Positions 27,498-35,718 of a stretch of 64,000 bases of DNA are shown one piece after another; the stretch's first letter is position 1, and each line of letters starts with the position of its first letter. The position numbers and the translations under genes are program-made. The notes under the pieces are model-generated. The model saw only the letters and a program-made list of their open reading frames with translations, made no database searches and was not told the DNA's origin. This DNA comes from Gemmata massiliana (GTDB lineage Bacteria > Planctomycetota > Planctomycetia > Gemmatales > Gemmataceae): the NCBI GenBank assembly GCA_000531095.1, contig HG799462.1:1496894-1560893 (forward strand). The letters run 5' to 3'.

Positions 27498-29822
27498 ATG
27501 ACGATTTCCGCCGAACTCTCACACCAGAGCCGCGACTCGGGTCCGGGCGCGCCTAGCGCCGAGGTCCAGTTCCGTGCCGTTATCGAGAAGAGCCTCGACG
27601 CCGTTATCCTGTTCGGCCCCGACGGGACGATACGGTACGCGACCCCGTCGAGCGCCCGGCTCCTGGGGTACGAGGCCGCGGAACTCGACGGGACGGACGG
27701 GTTCGAGTACGTTCACCCGGCCGACCGGGACCGGGTCCGGGGGGCACTCGCGACCCGGTTGCGGGAGCCCGACGCGACCCACACCGAGGTGTACCGGGTG
27801 CGCCACAAGGACGGGTCGTGGCGCTGGCTCGAAGCCCGGGCCGTGAATCTGCTGTTCGAGCCGAGCGTCGGGGCCTTGGTCGTCACGTACCGGGACGTGA
27901 CGCGCCAGCACGAGGCCGAGGACGCACTGCGGCGGAGTGAGGACCAGTACCGGCGCTTGTTCGAGGCGAGCCCGCACCCGATGTGGGTGTTCGACACCGA
28001 AACCCTCGCGTTCTTGGCGGTTAACGACGCCGCGGTGGCCCGGTACGGGTACACGCGCGAGGAGTTCGCGCGCCGGACCATCCGGGACATCCGCCCCGTC
28101 GAGGACGTTCCAGCTTTACTGGCGGACCTGCGCACGCCCGTCAGTCCCAAGGTGTGGCGCCACCGGTGGAAGGACGGGGCCGTGCGCCTGGTTGAGGTGA
28201 CCGGGCACGACCTGGAGTACGACGGGCGCCCCGGGCGCCTGGTACTGGCCCACGACGTCACCGACCGCACCCGCGCCGAGGCCGAGGTCCGGGCGTGGAA
28301 ATCGCGGTACGAGGCCGCGGTTCGGGCCACCGGCCAGATTCTGTACGAGTGGGACCCGTCCATCAACCGGTTGTCGTGGGGCGGGAACTCGGAGTCTATC
28401 CTCGGGTACTCGGAGCCCGAGCTGCCCGTCAACCTTGTGGAGTGGACGGACCTGATTCACCCGGACGACCGGGGCGCGTTCGGGAACGAAATCGCGCGGT
28501 GCGGGGCGTCCAAGAGTCCGTTCCGCCTGGAGTACCGGGTACGTCGGAAAGACGGGGCCTACACCACCGTGTACGACCAGGGACACTTCGTCCCGGACCC
28601 GAACGGTAAGCTGACCGAGCGCGTGGTCGGGTTCGTGGCCGATGTGACGGACCGCAAGCGCTTAGAGGAACAGTACCGGCAGGCGCAGAAGATGGAGGCC
28701 GTGGGGCAGCTCGCGGGCGGGGTCGCCCACGATTTCAACAATCTGCTCACCGTCATCAACGGGTACAGCGACATCATCCTGACCATGCTCCACGCGCACG
28801 ACCCAGCGCGCCCGATGGTCGAGGCGGTGAAAAGGTCCGGGGACCGGGCCGCGGACCTGACCCGGCAGCTCCTCGCGTTCGGGCGTCAGCAGGTGCTCCA
28901 ACCCCAGGTGCTGGACCTGAACGCGGTCGTGAGCGACACCGCGCAGATGCTGCGCCGGCTCATCGGGGAGGACGTCGAACTGGTGACCCGCCCCGGCGCT
29001 CCGTTGCTCTTGGTCCGCGCGGACCCGGGCCAAGTGAATCAAGTGTTGATGAACCTGGCGGTAAACGCCCGGGACGCGATGCCGACCGGGGGAACCCTAA
29101 CCATTGAGACCCGGAACGAGGTGCTCGGGGCCGGGACCGCGCCGGACGGCGCGGAGGTGCGGCCCGGTCCTTACGTCCGGCTCTCGGTTACCGATACCGG
29201 GACCGGGATGTCCGAGGACGTGCGGCGCCACATCTTCGAGCCGTTCTTCACGACCAAGGAACAAGGTAAGGGAACCGGCCTCGGGCTCGCGACCGTGTAC
29301 GGCATCGTGAAGCAATCGGGCGGGCACATCGAACTGGAGACGGCCCTCGGGCGCGGAACCACATTCCGGGTGTACCTGCCCGGTCTCGGTGGAACAACGG
29401 CCGACCAGAAACCGGGCGAGAGTTCGGCCCCAAAAGGGGCCGAGGTCGTGCTCCTGGTCGAGGACGAACCCGGGGTCCGGGCTCTGGCCGAACTCGCTCT
29501 TCGTAAGCAGGGGTACACGGTTCTCAGCGCGGCCAGCGCGGAAGAGGCCAAAGCACTCGTGACCGGGTGCGCGCGCCCGGTAGATTTGTTGGTGACCGAT
29601 GTGGTGATGCCCGGGGCGGGCGGGCGCGTGCTGGCCGAATGGCTCCTGGCCACGCGCCCGAGCGTTAAGGTGCTGTACATGTCGGGGTACACGGACGACG
29701 CGGTGGTGCGCCACGGGGTCGAGGCCGCGCGCGTCAACTTCATCCAGAAACCGTTCACCCCGAACTCACTCGCCCGCAAGGTGCGCGAGGCTCTCGATTC
29801 GCACATCCCGTCAAATGGGTAA
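27498..29822 (+). CDS. Hybrid sensor histidine kinase with three PAS domains and a receiver domain
   Basis: 774 aa. Three PAS/PAC units lie at about residues 22-145, 148-265 and 270-400 (for example YEWDPSINRLSWGGN in the third). The dimerisation and phospho-acceptor helix is GGVAHDFNNLL with His near 410. The ATPase has an N box (MNLAVNARDAMP, about 515), DTGTGM (about 566) and GKGTGLGLATVYG (about 590). A C-terminal receiver (about 650-765) has VLLVEDEPG, Asp near 700 in VTDVVMPG, and the Lys in IQKPF. No membrane helix is seen, so it is a cytoplasmic sensor. No dedicated partner regulator is adjacent. Confidence 0.92.
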   Translation: MTISAELSHQSRDSGPGAPSAEVQFRAVIEKSLDAVILFGPDGTIRYATPSSARLLGYEAAELDGTDGFEYVHPADRDRVRGALATRLREPDATHTEVYRVRHKDGSWRWLEARAVNLLFEPSVGALVVTYRDVTRQHEAEDALRRSEDQYRRLFEASPHPMWVFDTETLAFLAVNDAAVARYGYTREEFARRTIRDIRPVEDVPALLADLRTPVSPKVWRHRWKDGAVRLVEVTGHDLEYDGRPGRLVLAHDVTDRTRAEAEVRAWKSRYEAAVRATGQILYEWDPSINRLSWGGNSESILGYSEPELPVNLVEWTDLIHPDDRGAFGNEIARCGASKSPFRLEYRVRRKDGAYTTVYDQGHFVPDPNGKLTERVVGFVADVTDRKRLEEQYRQAQKMEAVGQLAGGVAHDFNNLLTVINGYSDIILTMLHAHDPARPMVEAVKRSGDRAADLTRQLLAFGRQQVLQPQVLDLNAVVSDTAQMLRRLIGEDVELVTRPGAPLLLVRADPGQVNQVLMNLAVNARDAMPTGGTLTIETRNEVLGAGTAPDGAEVRPGPYVRLSVTDTGTGMSEDVRRHIFEPFFTTKEQGKGTGLGLATVYGIVKQSGGHIELETALGRGTTFRVYLPGLGGTTADQKPGESSAPKGAEVVLLVEDEPGVRALAELALRKQGYTVLSAASAEEAKALVTGCARPVDLLVTDVVMPGAGGRVLAEWLLATRPSVKVLYMSGYTDDAVVRHGVEAARVNFIQKPFTPNSLARKVREALDSHIPSNG

Positions 29823-29872
29823 GCAGGGAACGGCAACGAGATTGGGAAGTGACGTTCGGCTGTGCCGAGCGC

Positions 29873-30313
29873 TCAAGCGCGTGCCGCAGCGACCACGGCC
29901 TTAACGTCGTCCGGGCTGGTCACCGCGCCCCTCGCTTTGAGTGCCTTCATCGCCACCCCCATCGCCTGCCCGTCGTTTTTGGCGGCTCGCAATTCGTCCC
30001 GGTGCGGGGCGAGCGCGGCGGCGATGGCGTCCTGGTCCCACGCCTTCGGGAGCAGTGATTCCAGCAGGGCTAGTTCCGCTTCCTGCGGAGTGGTGTCCCG
30101 CCCCGCCTGCTTGGCCAGCGGAATCGTTTCCTTCAAGCCCGTAACGGTCTTCTTCACGACGGCGAGAACGACTTCGTCCGTGGCTTCGGTCTTGCGCCGG
30201 ACCGCCTCGGCCTGCGCCTCCCCGAGCACCGTCCGCAGCGCGTCACGGGTCAACGTGTCCCCACCCTTCACAGCGGTGGTGACACGATTCTTCAGTTCGT
30301 CGTGCAGCGCCAT
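29873..30313 (-). CDS. YqeY-like protein (GatB/YqeY domain)
   Basis: 146 aa, matching the usual 145-150 aa of YqeY proteins. The sequence shows the all-helical domain shared with the tail of GatB: LKNRVTTAVKGGD, LRTVLGEAQAEAVRR, AELALLESLLPKAWDQ and a final MKALKARGAVTSPDDVKAVV. The GatB tail binds tRNA, and YqeY is thought to act in tRNA-dependent amidation or a related process. ATG at 30313 after AAGGAG. A housekeeping-type gene within mobile DNA, possibly captured cargo. Confidence 0.88.
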   Translation of the reverse strand: MALHDELKNRVTTAVKGGDTLTRDALRTVLGEAQAEAVRRKTEATDEVVLAVVKKTVTGLKETIPLAKQAGRDTTPQEAELALLESLLPKAWDQDAIAAALAPHRDELRAAKNDGQAMGVAMKALKARGAVTSPDDVKAVVAAARA

Positions 30314-30376
30314 AACGGTCTCCTTTGTACTCGAAGGGCGTGGCGGTTCCCGACCCGGAACGGGCCGGACCGAACG

Positions 30377-31033
30377 TTACTCGTCCTCGTCGTCCGGGTC
30401 GAACAGGTCGTCAACTGCTGGTGCCTCGAAACGAGGGCACGCCTTTCGGGCATCGTAGCAGCTCGGGTCGAGGATGTCGCGGACCGCCTGTTGGACGAGC
30501 AATCGCCGGGGCTTCGGCACCATTTCACCGGCCACGAGCCGGAGGTAATCCGCCCGAAGCGCCAGGGGCAAGTAGCGGTCAACGAGGTCCGTAAGTTCCC
30601 GTGCCTTGGCAACCGCCTCCGCGGACGGTTCGGGCGTCTGCCGCTCGCCCGTGTCCGACGCCTCCAAGAGGCTCTGCGGGCGTGCGAGGTTCGCTTTCGC
30701 CCGGTTCCGCTCGAACCAGGCGGCGTACTTGGAGCACATGGTCCGGTCGGGGCCGCAAGGGTCGCCCGCGTGGCACCGGCGGCACGGCGGGTCGTTTCGA
30801 GTAACCTTGTCGCGGATGACGTTCAGAGCCCGGGTCTTGGCGACCGTGAACAGGTAGCCGTCCAGGGAGCGTGACGAGTCATACGTGTTTAGGGCCTGGA
30901 GCGCCCAGACCACCACTTCTTGTGCGAAATCCTCGGGCGACCCGTGGACCGCTCCGTACTTCGGGTACAAGGTCTTGGCGACGGCCGAGGTGACGCGCAG
31001 GAACTCGGCCTCGCTCACGGTGTCCGGGAACAT
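30377..31033 (-). CDS. Sigma-70 region 2-like protein
   Basis: 218 aa from the ATG at 31033; the longer open frame upstream is a shadow. Residues 15-80 match sigma factor region 2 (AKTLYPKYGAVHGSPEDFAQEVVVWALQ, SLDGYLFTVAKTRALNVIRDK). Then comes a Cys-rich insert (CRRCHAGDPCGPDRTMC, residues 84-100) that may bind zinc. There is no clear region 4 helix-turn-helix; the C-terminal part is helical and ends in an acidic tail. It could be a specialised sigma factor or a derived regulator. Its start overlaps the stop of the gene upstream (TGATG). Confidence 0.65.
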   Translation of the reverse strand: MFPDTVSEAEFLRVTSAVAKTLYPKYGAVHGSPEDFAQEVVVWALQALNTYDSSRSLDGYLFTVAKTRALNVIRDKVTRNDPPCRRCHAGDPCGPDRTMCSKYAAWFERNRAKANLARPQSLLEASDTGERQTPEPSAEAVAKARELTDLVDRYLPLALRADYLRLVAGEMVPKPRRLLVQQAVRDILDPSCYDARKACPRFEAPAVDDLFDPDDEDE

Positions 31034-31329
31034 CAACGGCGGAATCCTCGGTCCCACACGTCGAACCCGTCGACCGACTCCTCGGCACCAGCGGGCTTCT
31101 CTTCGTACCCGAACGCTTGGGCGACCTCGGCCGTAACATGGGACGACGTGGCACCGGCTCCGGGTAGCTTCGATTGCCCGTCCAGGAGGTTCCGGCCATC
31201 GGCGCCGAGGACCGATGCCCGGCCGTGGCCGAGGCGCACCTCCGCGATGTTCTCGATGAACTTGCCGCCCAGCGAGGAGCCGACGAATCGACCCGTCGCC
31301 AGGTCGTACATGATGAACAATGTGCTCAT
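31033..31329 (-). CDS. Hypothetical protein, 98 aa
   Basis: Small, probably beta-rich (LFIMYDLATGRFVG, RASVLGADGRNLL) with an acidic C-terminal third. No family recognised. The ATG at 31329 is chosen because upstream residues overlap the HNH gene. Its stop overlaps the sigma-like gene's start by one base, so the two proteins are coupled; it might be an anti-sigma partner, but nothing in the sequence proves it. Confidence 0.5.
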   Translation of the reverse strand: MSTLFIMYDLATGRFVGSSLGGKFIENIAEVRLGHGRASVLGADGRNLLDGQSKLPGAGATSSHVTAEVAQAFGYEEKPAGAEESVDGFDVWDRGFRR

Positions 31330-31346
31330 TTCGTATTGCTCGCGTG

Positions 31347-31961
31347 TCAGAGGGAAGGTGACCAGCAATCAGTTTCGGTGGCCCCGGAAACGCGAGGCGC
31401 TTCCTGCTGAAGAGGCCACCGCCGGGGCATCTGAATGGAGGGCTCGTTATCCCGGACGTGGCGCCAGGTCCGACCGATGACCGCGCGAAACACGGCCGAG
31501 ACCGACACGCCGAACGCGCCCGCCAGCTGCGTGTAGGATTCGCCCGCACGGGACCGGCGCCGCATCGCGATGACGGCCTCGTCCGTGAGCCGGGCGTTCG
31601 TGTTCTTGGTGCCGAACGGCCCCCGAAGGAGCCCGAGCTTCGAGGCGTGGGCGCTGTTCCCGCGCCGAGTGCACCAGGCCAGATTTCGCGCCGCACAATC
31701 GATTTTCTGGCCGTTCAGGTGCCTCACGATGTGCGCGGGCGAGGGCGGCGGGCCGCGGAACGCCGCACAGACGAGCCGATGGAGGTAGTACATCCGCCCC
31801 TGGCCCGGTCCCAAGGTGAGTCGCACGACCACGTACCCGCCCGCGTTCGGTGAGCCCTGCAGGACGCGCCCCGAACGAACGTTCTTGAGCCGCCCCCAGG
31901 TGCTCACCTCGTACCGGCCCTCGTATCCGACCACATCCCGCCACTGCTCTCGGTCACTCAC
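31347..31961 (-). CDS. NUMOD4 / HNH homing-endonuclease-like protein
   Basis: 204 aa from a GTG at 31961 after GGAGGAG. Residues 5-50 are a NUMOD4 motif (EQWRDVVGYEGRYEVSTWGRLKNV), a DNA-contacting module of free-standing phage HNH endonucleases. Residues 60-110 carry the HNH nuclease (LHRLVCAAFRG, then VRHLNGQKIDCAARNLAWCT). Residues 118-165 form a helix-turn-helix (TDEAVIAMRRRSRAGESYTQLAGAFGVSVSAVF). These enzymes promote their own spread by cutting DNA at defined sites. No intron or intein is seen around it. Confidence 0.85.
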   Translation of the reverse strand: MSDREQWRDVVGYEGRYEVSTWGRLKNVRSGRVLQGSPNAGGYVVVRLTLGPGQGRMYYLHRLVCAAFRGPPPSPAHIVRHLNGQKIDCAARNLAWCTRRGNSAHASKLGLLRGPFGTKNTNARLTDEAVIAMRRRSRAGESYTQLAGAFGVSVSAVFRAVIGRTWRHVRDNEPSIQMPRRWPLQQEAPRVSGATETDCWSPSL

Positions 31962-32114
31962 GGTGCTCCTCCGGTGTCGGAGGACAAGTACACCGGCGGC
32001 TGTAGAAGGGTCGCAAAAACCGCAGTCGCGGCCGAAATGCGCTCGAATGCGCCACTCGAAAATCGCTTTGGCGGCTCATTTCGAGCGACCAACGGCGTGA
32101 GCAGAAGGGGCACT

Positions 32115-32495
32115 TCACTCGTACCGGACGTCCATCGTTCCGCCGCCCCCGACGAACGCCCGCAGCTTGGCCAGCGCGCGCTTCTGGGTCGGATGCTCGA
32201 AGAACTCCCGGAGCTGGTTGAACGGCGTGAACCGGCTCGACGGGCGCGCCCCGCCGACCTCGACCTTCGCGCTCAGGGCCTGCTCCAGGGCGACCGCGAA
32301 GTCGCTCGTCTGGCGCGGGAGGAACTGGTGCCGCGGGGCACGAAACCCTTTCCGGGTCTCGGCCAGGGCGAGGGCCTTCTGGAACGTGACCGCGGGCAGC
32401 ACCAGCGTGCGGGCCGCGTGCTCGCGTTCGAGGTCGGCCTCGGAACTGACGAATCGGGTGGGATTGACGGACAGGTGTACCTGCTTATTGCTCAT
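32115..32495 (-). CDS. Hypothetical protein, 126 aa
   Basis: ATG at 32495 after GAGAGG. A basic, soluble protein with helical stretches (EREHAARTLVLPAVTFQKALALAE, FAVALEQALSA, LREFFEHPTQKRALAKLRAF). No family recognised. It is divergent from the ribbon-helix-helix-like gene at 32685, with a 16-bp inverted repeat between them. Confidence 0.55.
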   Translation of the reverse strand: MSNKQVHLSVNPTRFVSSEADLEREHAARTLVLPAVTFQKALALAETRKGFRAPRHQFLPRQTSDFAVALEQALSAKVEVGGARPSSRFTPFNQLREFFEHPTQKRALAKLRAFVGGGGTMDVRYE

Positions 32496-32518
32496 GGGGC
32501 CTCTCGGGTAGACGAAGA

Positions 32519-32577
32519 CGAGCCCGCGGTCGGGTCTAAGGAAAGCACGACTGAAGAACTCCCCGACCGCGGGCTCG
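32519..32577. repeat. 16-bp inverted repeat between divergent genes
   Basis: Arms 32519-32534 (CGAGCCCGCGGTCGGG) and 32562-32577 are exact complements around a 27-bp spacer. It sits in the shared control region of 32115-32495 (-) and 32685-32903 (+). No T-run. Operator is likelier than terminator. Confidence 0.6.
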
Positions 32578-32684
32578 CACCATCAAGTACACCGCCCGGT
32601 GCTTCGAGCACCCCAAATAATCCCGGCCCTCCCGGCGGTCTGATAGTCACCGGGAGTACCGCGCCGGTGTATTTCCCGGTGGTG

Positions 32685-32903
32685 ATGAACACGAACAACG
32701 AGGTGATGATGCGCAAGTACGCGGTCGCGCTGGACCCGGTGAAGGTGAGCGAGATGCGCCAGGTGGCGCGCCGGACGGCGGTGAATGAGGGGCGAGATGT
32801 GACCTGGGTCGGATTGCTGCGGCAGGTGATGAACAAGTTCTTGAACGAGGTCCGCGCGGCCGAAACGAACGCTGTGCGTGGTACGAACGGGGGCAGCCGA
32901 TGA
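32685..32903 (+). CDS. Small ribbon-helix-helix-like protein
   Basis: 72 aa from the ATG at 32685; ATGs at 32706 and 32709 behind GAGG are alternatives. The sequence KYAVALDPVKVSEMRQVARRTAVNEG..VTWVGLLRQVMNKFL shows a strand and two helices like ribbon-helix-helix regulators. Its TGA overlaps the next ATG (ATGA), so the two genes are coupled. Confidence 0.55.
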   Translation: MNTNNEVMMRKYAVALDPVKVSEMRQVARRTAVNEGRDVTWVGLLRQVMNKFLNEVRAAETNAVRGTNGGSR

Positions 32904-33217
32904 GCACGAGTTTCGCGATTACTCTCACCCCGAACGACTGGGACCTGCGGGCGAAGTCGTTCACACTCGGCGAGCGCGAGTGGAAGCTGGCGGTCGCGTT
33001 GGTGGACGAGACGGGATTTCGACCCAACATCGTCGGCGGCGTTGATAAACGAGATGTTGGGCCGTTCGCCCGGTATCTCGCCCAGGCCCTCCAGCAGACG
33101 AACGTTCCCGACCAGGACCGGCGGTCACTCGACGACCTGCTCTGGTTCCTAACCTACGGCGCGGGAAACCGCGGGTTGGGCATTAGCCGTGGTTGGAAGA
33201 AGTGGAACCACGTGTGA
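32900..33217 (+). CDS. Hypothetical protein, 105 aa
   Basis: Coupled to the preceding small gene by an ATGA overlap. Soluble, with REWKLAVALVDETGF and DRRSLDDLLWFLTYG as helical parts. No family recognised. The pair resembles a small regulator plus partner; a toxin-antitoxin role is possible but not supported by any recognised motif. Confidence 0.5.
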   Translation: MSTSFAITLTPNDWDLRAKSFTLGEREWKLAVALVDETGFRPNIVGGVDKRDVGPFARYLAQALQQTNVPDQDRRSLDDLLWFLTYGAGNRGLGISRGWKKWNHV

Positions 33218-33335
33218 CGAGGTACTCGGGCGCTTGACCGCGCCTGCTGCAATTCCAATTACTCACGCGCCGAATCGTATCGCCAGCGCCACCTTCGCGA
33301 GTTTGACGAGGAGACGAGCCCCGTGAGCGGTAGAC

Positions 33336-33923
33336 CTACGGATTCGGAGCGTACTTCTGGACCTCTTGGCAGACACCCTCGAAATCCCCGTAGTGCTTCC
33401 GCAGGTGTCCCAGAAGCTCAGCCAGCGTGCCCCGATGTGCGATTGCCTTGAGCGTGACTTCAAACCACCCCTGGCGGGTACGGATGCGCCGGGTCTCGAT
33501 GTAGTCCGTGTCCCCCTTCCCCTTGCGGCATTCGACTTCGCGCTCCGCACGGAACGGCTCGTCGGGGCACAGGGCGATGCTGATGTAGGTGAAGATTTCG
33601 GCGGCATCGAGCGTAATCTCCCGTACATCATCCGCGTTCTCTCGCCAGACCTTCCAGCCGCTCGGCACCCCCGCGAACCGAATGCCACTAGAACTTTCCG
33701 ACAGCGTTGCGAACCGTGAGTTCGGAATCGTACCGGGTGAATCGGCGAACTGTCGAAAAGCCGCCTGAAGAGACGCCCGGTCCCGGTCCCACAGTACAGC
33801 GTCCAGAGGGGCCGGCTTGACGGCAGTCGGGACCGGTTCGTTAGTCGCGGGGGAGGTGGGCATGAGACAGCCCGGGACTGAGAAGCCGGCCAATACAAGT
33901 GACACCAGCTGGGCGAGTCGCAT
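33336..33923 (-). CDS. Putative lipoprotein
   Basis: 195 aa from the ATG at 33923 (CAGGA upstream). Residues 1-20 are a signal peptide ending in a lipobox-like SVPGC, so the mature protein should be lipid-anchored at Cys20. The mature part has a Pro/Thr linker and a domain of about 150 residues (GIRFAGVPSGWKVWRE, SIALCPDEPFRAEREVECRKG) with paired Cys. Role unknown; planctomycetes have many such proteins. Confidence 0.6.
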   Translation of the reverse strand: MRLAQLVSLVLAGFSVPGCLMPTSPATNEPVPTAVKPAPLDAVLWDRDRASLQAAFRQFADSPGTIPNSRFATLSESSSGIRFAGVPSGWKVWRENADDVREITLDAAEIFTYISIALCPDEPFRAEREVECRKGKGDTDYIETRRIRTRQGWFEVTLKAIAHRGTLAELLGHLRKHYGDFEGVCQEVQKYAPNP

Positions 33924-34561
33924 CTCGTTATCCTGCAAAAACTAACGCCGGGAGCAACGGCACTGGTGGTACAGCCGGATACCGAGAATTACGACTAGGC
34001 GAAAGGCCAATCGTTGCACGGGTGCCGTTAGCAGAAGGCGCAGCGCCTGAAGGTTCGTTGGTGGTCGTGCCGTGGCCCACAGAGAGCAGAAGAGTTCGCG
34101 GTCCAGTGCACGCCACGACCGGCTCGCCGCAAGCCCCGAGTCGACATCCCTTTCGGCCTCTAATCGCATCGTCGCTCCCATTCCAATCGCCCCTCCGCTC
34201 ACTCAGCTGCCCTCCGCGCCGCTCGCGTTCCGCCCCGAGGATGGTTTTGGTGAGACAGCCGAGGATTACCTGAGACACCAATTTTTTCGGACCGAAGGCT
34301 TCGCTTGCACCCCCGGCCGCACGTGACCGTGTGCCACCCCTTCCTGATTTGAACGAATAAACCCCGGCATATCCTTTTGTCCCCCCCCGAGACTCGGGTG
34401 GGACAGACGCGGCGGGAACCGCGGACGCGATGCCGGAAACGTGGGGGCTGCGTAAGTCCCTGTGCGGGTCGCAACCTCACGAGGGGCAGCACAACGGGGT
34501 GCTCGCTCGGTCGCGAGGGAGAAGGCTCCGGACACACGTTCGGAGCCGAGGGAGGAACACC
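33924..34561. other. 638-bp stretch without a supported gene
   Basis: The frames that cross it are rich in Arg, Ser and Pro and lack ribosome-binding sites, so I call no gene. It holds a short C-run (about 34380). The last 20 bases carry the ribosome-binding site GGGAGGAA of the gene at 34562. Confidence 0.4.
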
Positions 34562-34897
34562 GTGGACAAGTTCATCGAAGCACTCTTCGCGGCCAAGCAG
34601 GTCAAGGCGACGGCCCGCGTGAAACTCAGTGACCACGAAACCCGGACCGTCAGCTTGCACACGATGCCGGCCGACGTGTCGGAAGCCGCGTTCGCGGAAG
34701 CGGCCAAGCAGGGCGTGGACCTGGCGGTCCGCGTAAAGGGCGAGGACGAGCGCACGCGCACCATCAACGGCAAGGGTGTGTTCGGGGCCGCGGCCGTATC
34801 CGCAACCTGCTCGGTGCTCGGCTACACCCCGACAGCTGAGCAGGAAAAGGCGAAGGGACGCAAGAGCAAGGACGGCGCCGAACCGACCATCCTCTAG
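34562..34897 (+). CDS. Hypothetical protein, 111 aa
   Basis: The GTG start at 34562 follows GGGAGGAACACC, a strong ribosome-binding site, so the longer frame from 34430 is rejected. The protein begins with DKFIEALFAAKQVKATARVKL, has a compact acidic middle and ends in a Lys-rich tail (KAKGRKSKDG). No membrane helix. No family recognised. Confidence 0.55.
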   Translation: MDKFIEALFAAKQVKATARVKLSDHETRTVSLHTMPADVSEAAFAEAAKQGVDLAVRVKGEDERTRTINGKGVFGAAAVSATCSVLGYTPTAEQEKAKGRKSKDGAEPTIL

Positions 34898-34954
34898 CCG
34901 CGAACGTGCGACCCACCGTTCCTCTTCAACTTCACAAGCTTGAGAGTACACACC

Positions 34955-35473
34955 GTGCGAGCGAACCCACGCGGGGCGATTGTCCGCACCATGCGCCTCG
35001 TGAACCGGGAAGCCACCAGCGACGGCGCTCAGGTGACCTGCACCATCTCGGCTCCCGGCATCATCGTGCGCCTCAAACACATCGACGGGCGCAAGCCCTC
35101 GGACGTGCGCCGCGACTTCCACAGGTACTGCCGCGTGAACGGCGTCATCGCGACCGCGTGCGAGTTCAGCGAAGGGCGCTTCTCGCACCGAACCGGCCAG
35201 CCCTTACCCGGGAGTGAGCCGATTTCCAGCGCGTACCAGTGCATGGGCGCGCCGGCCGCGCTCGGCGCCCTGACGAACCACTTTACGGTCGGCGAGTGGT
35301 CGTTCGCCTTGAATATTGCCCCGCCCCGCTCGGCACAAGGTTCCGGACCGGAGAAGGTCCGACCGTCGATGGGGTCTGCGTTCGGCCGTCCCGAGCAAGT
35401 CGCCGCGACCCGCGCGGTACTCGCGAAGGACCGCGCGAATCGGATTCACGCGGCCCACACGAGAGCGAAGTAA
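34955..35473 (+). CDS. Hypothetical protein, about 172 aa
   Basis: Start uncertain: GTG at 34955 after GAGAG, TTG at 34940 or ATG at 34991. The sequence is beta-rich at first (GAQVTCTISAPGIIVRLKHIDG) with conserved-looking Cys residues (YCRVNGVIATACEF) and a basic helical end (AATRAVLAKDRANRIHAAH). No family recognised. It follows the 111-aa gene in the same direction and is closed by a hairpin at 35500-35527. Confidence 0.55.
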   Translation: MRANPRGAIVRTMRLVNREATSDGAQVTCTISAPGIIVRLKHIDGRKPSDVRRDFHRYCRVNGVIATACEFSEGRFSHRTGQPLPGSEPISSAYQCMGAPAALGALTNHFTVGEWSFALNIAPPRSAQGSGPEKVRPSMGSAFGRPEQVAATRAVLAKDRANRIHAAHTRAK

Positions 35474-35499
35474 AAGAGGGCCGGCGACTCGAACACCAT

Positions 35500-35527
35500 C
35501 ACCCCGTGGCGCTAGTGCCGCGGGGTG
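35500..35527 (+). terminator. Hairpin terminator
   Basis: Arms 35500-35510 and 35517-35527 (CACCCCGTGGC against GCCGCGGGGTG, one G-T wobble) with a six-base loop, 27 bp after the stop of the previous gene. A weak T-content follows. Confidence 0.55.
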
Positions 35528-35651
35528 TCGTCGCTTCTAGCGGCACGTGACGCGACTGCGCCGTTTCGCACATAAGTGCCGGCACACGCAGTTCGACCCG
35601 AGGGGACCACACACCCTTCTGAACCAGAACCCCGAATCCATCACCCCTCAG

Positions 35652-35690
35652 CGAAGCGAGGCGGCGTGCTCAACACGCCGCCTCGCTTCG
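35652..35690 (+). terminator. Strong intrinsic terminator
   Basis: Perfect 17-bp arms (35652-35668 and 35674-35690), loop CTCAA, followed at once by TTTT. It lies only 28 bp upstream of the gp88-like gene start at 35719. It may end upstream transcription or act as an attenuator in that gene's leader. Confidence 0.85.
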
Positions 35691-35718
35691 TTTTCCCAAC
35701 TGCCACAGGAAGAGTCCG

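Noticed and set aside
30377-31696. Long N-terminal extension of the sigma-like gene
   Set aside because: The extension overlaps two coupled genes and has no domain; the ATG at 31033 fits the TGATG coupling.
32900-33217. Toxin of a toxin-antitoxin pair with 32685-32903
   Set aside because: The gene pair is small and coupled, but no toxin motif is recognisable.
33924-34561. Genes in several overlapping frames
   Set aside because: All are biased toward Arg, Ser and Pro with no start signals; they look like chance open frames in high-GC DNA.
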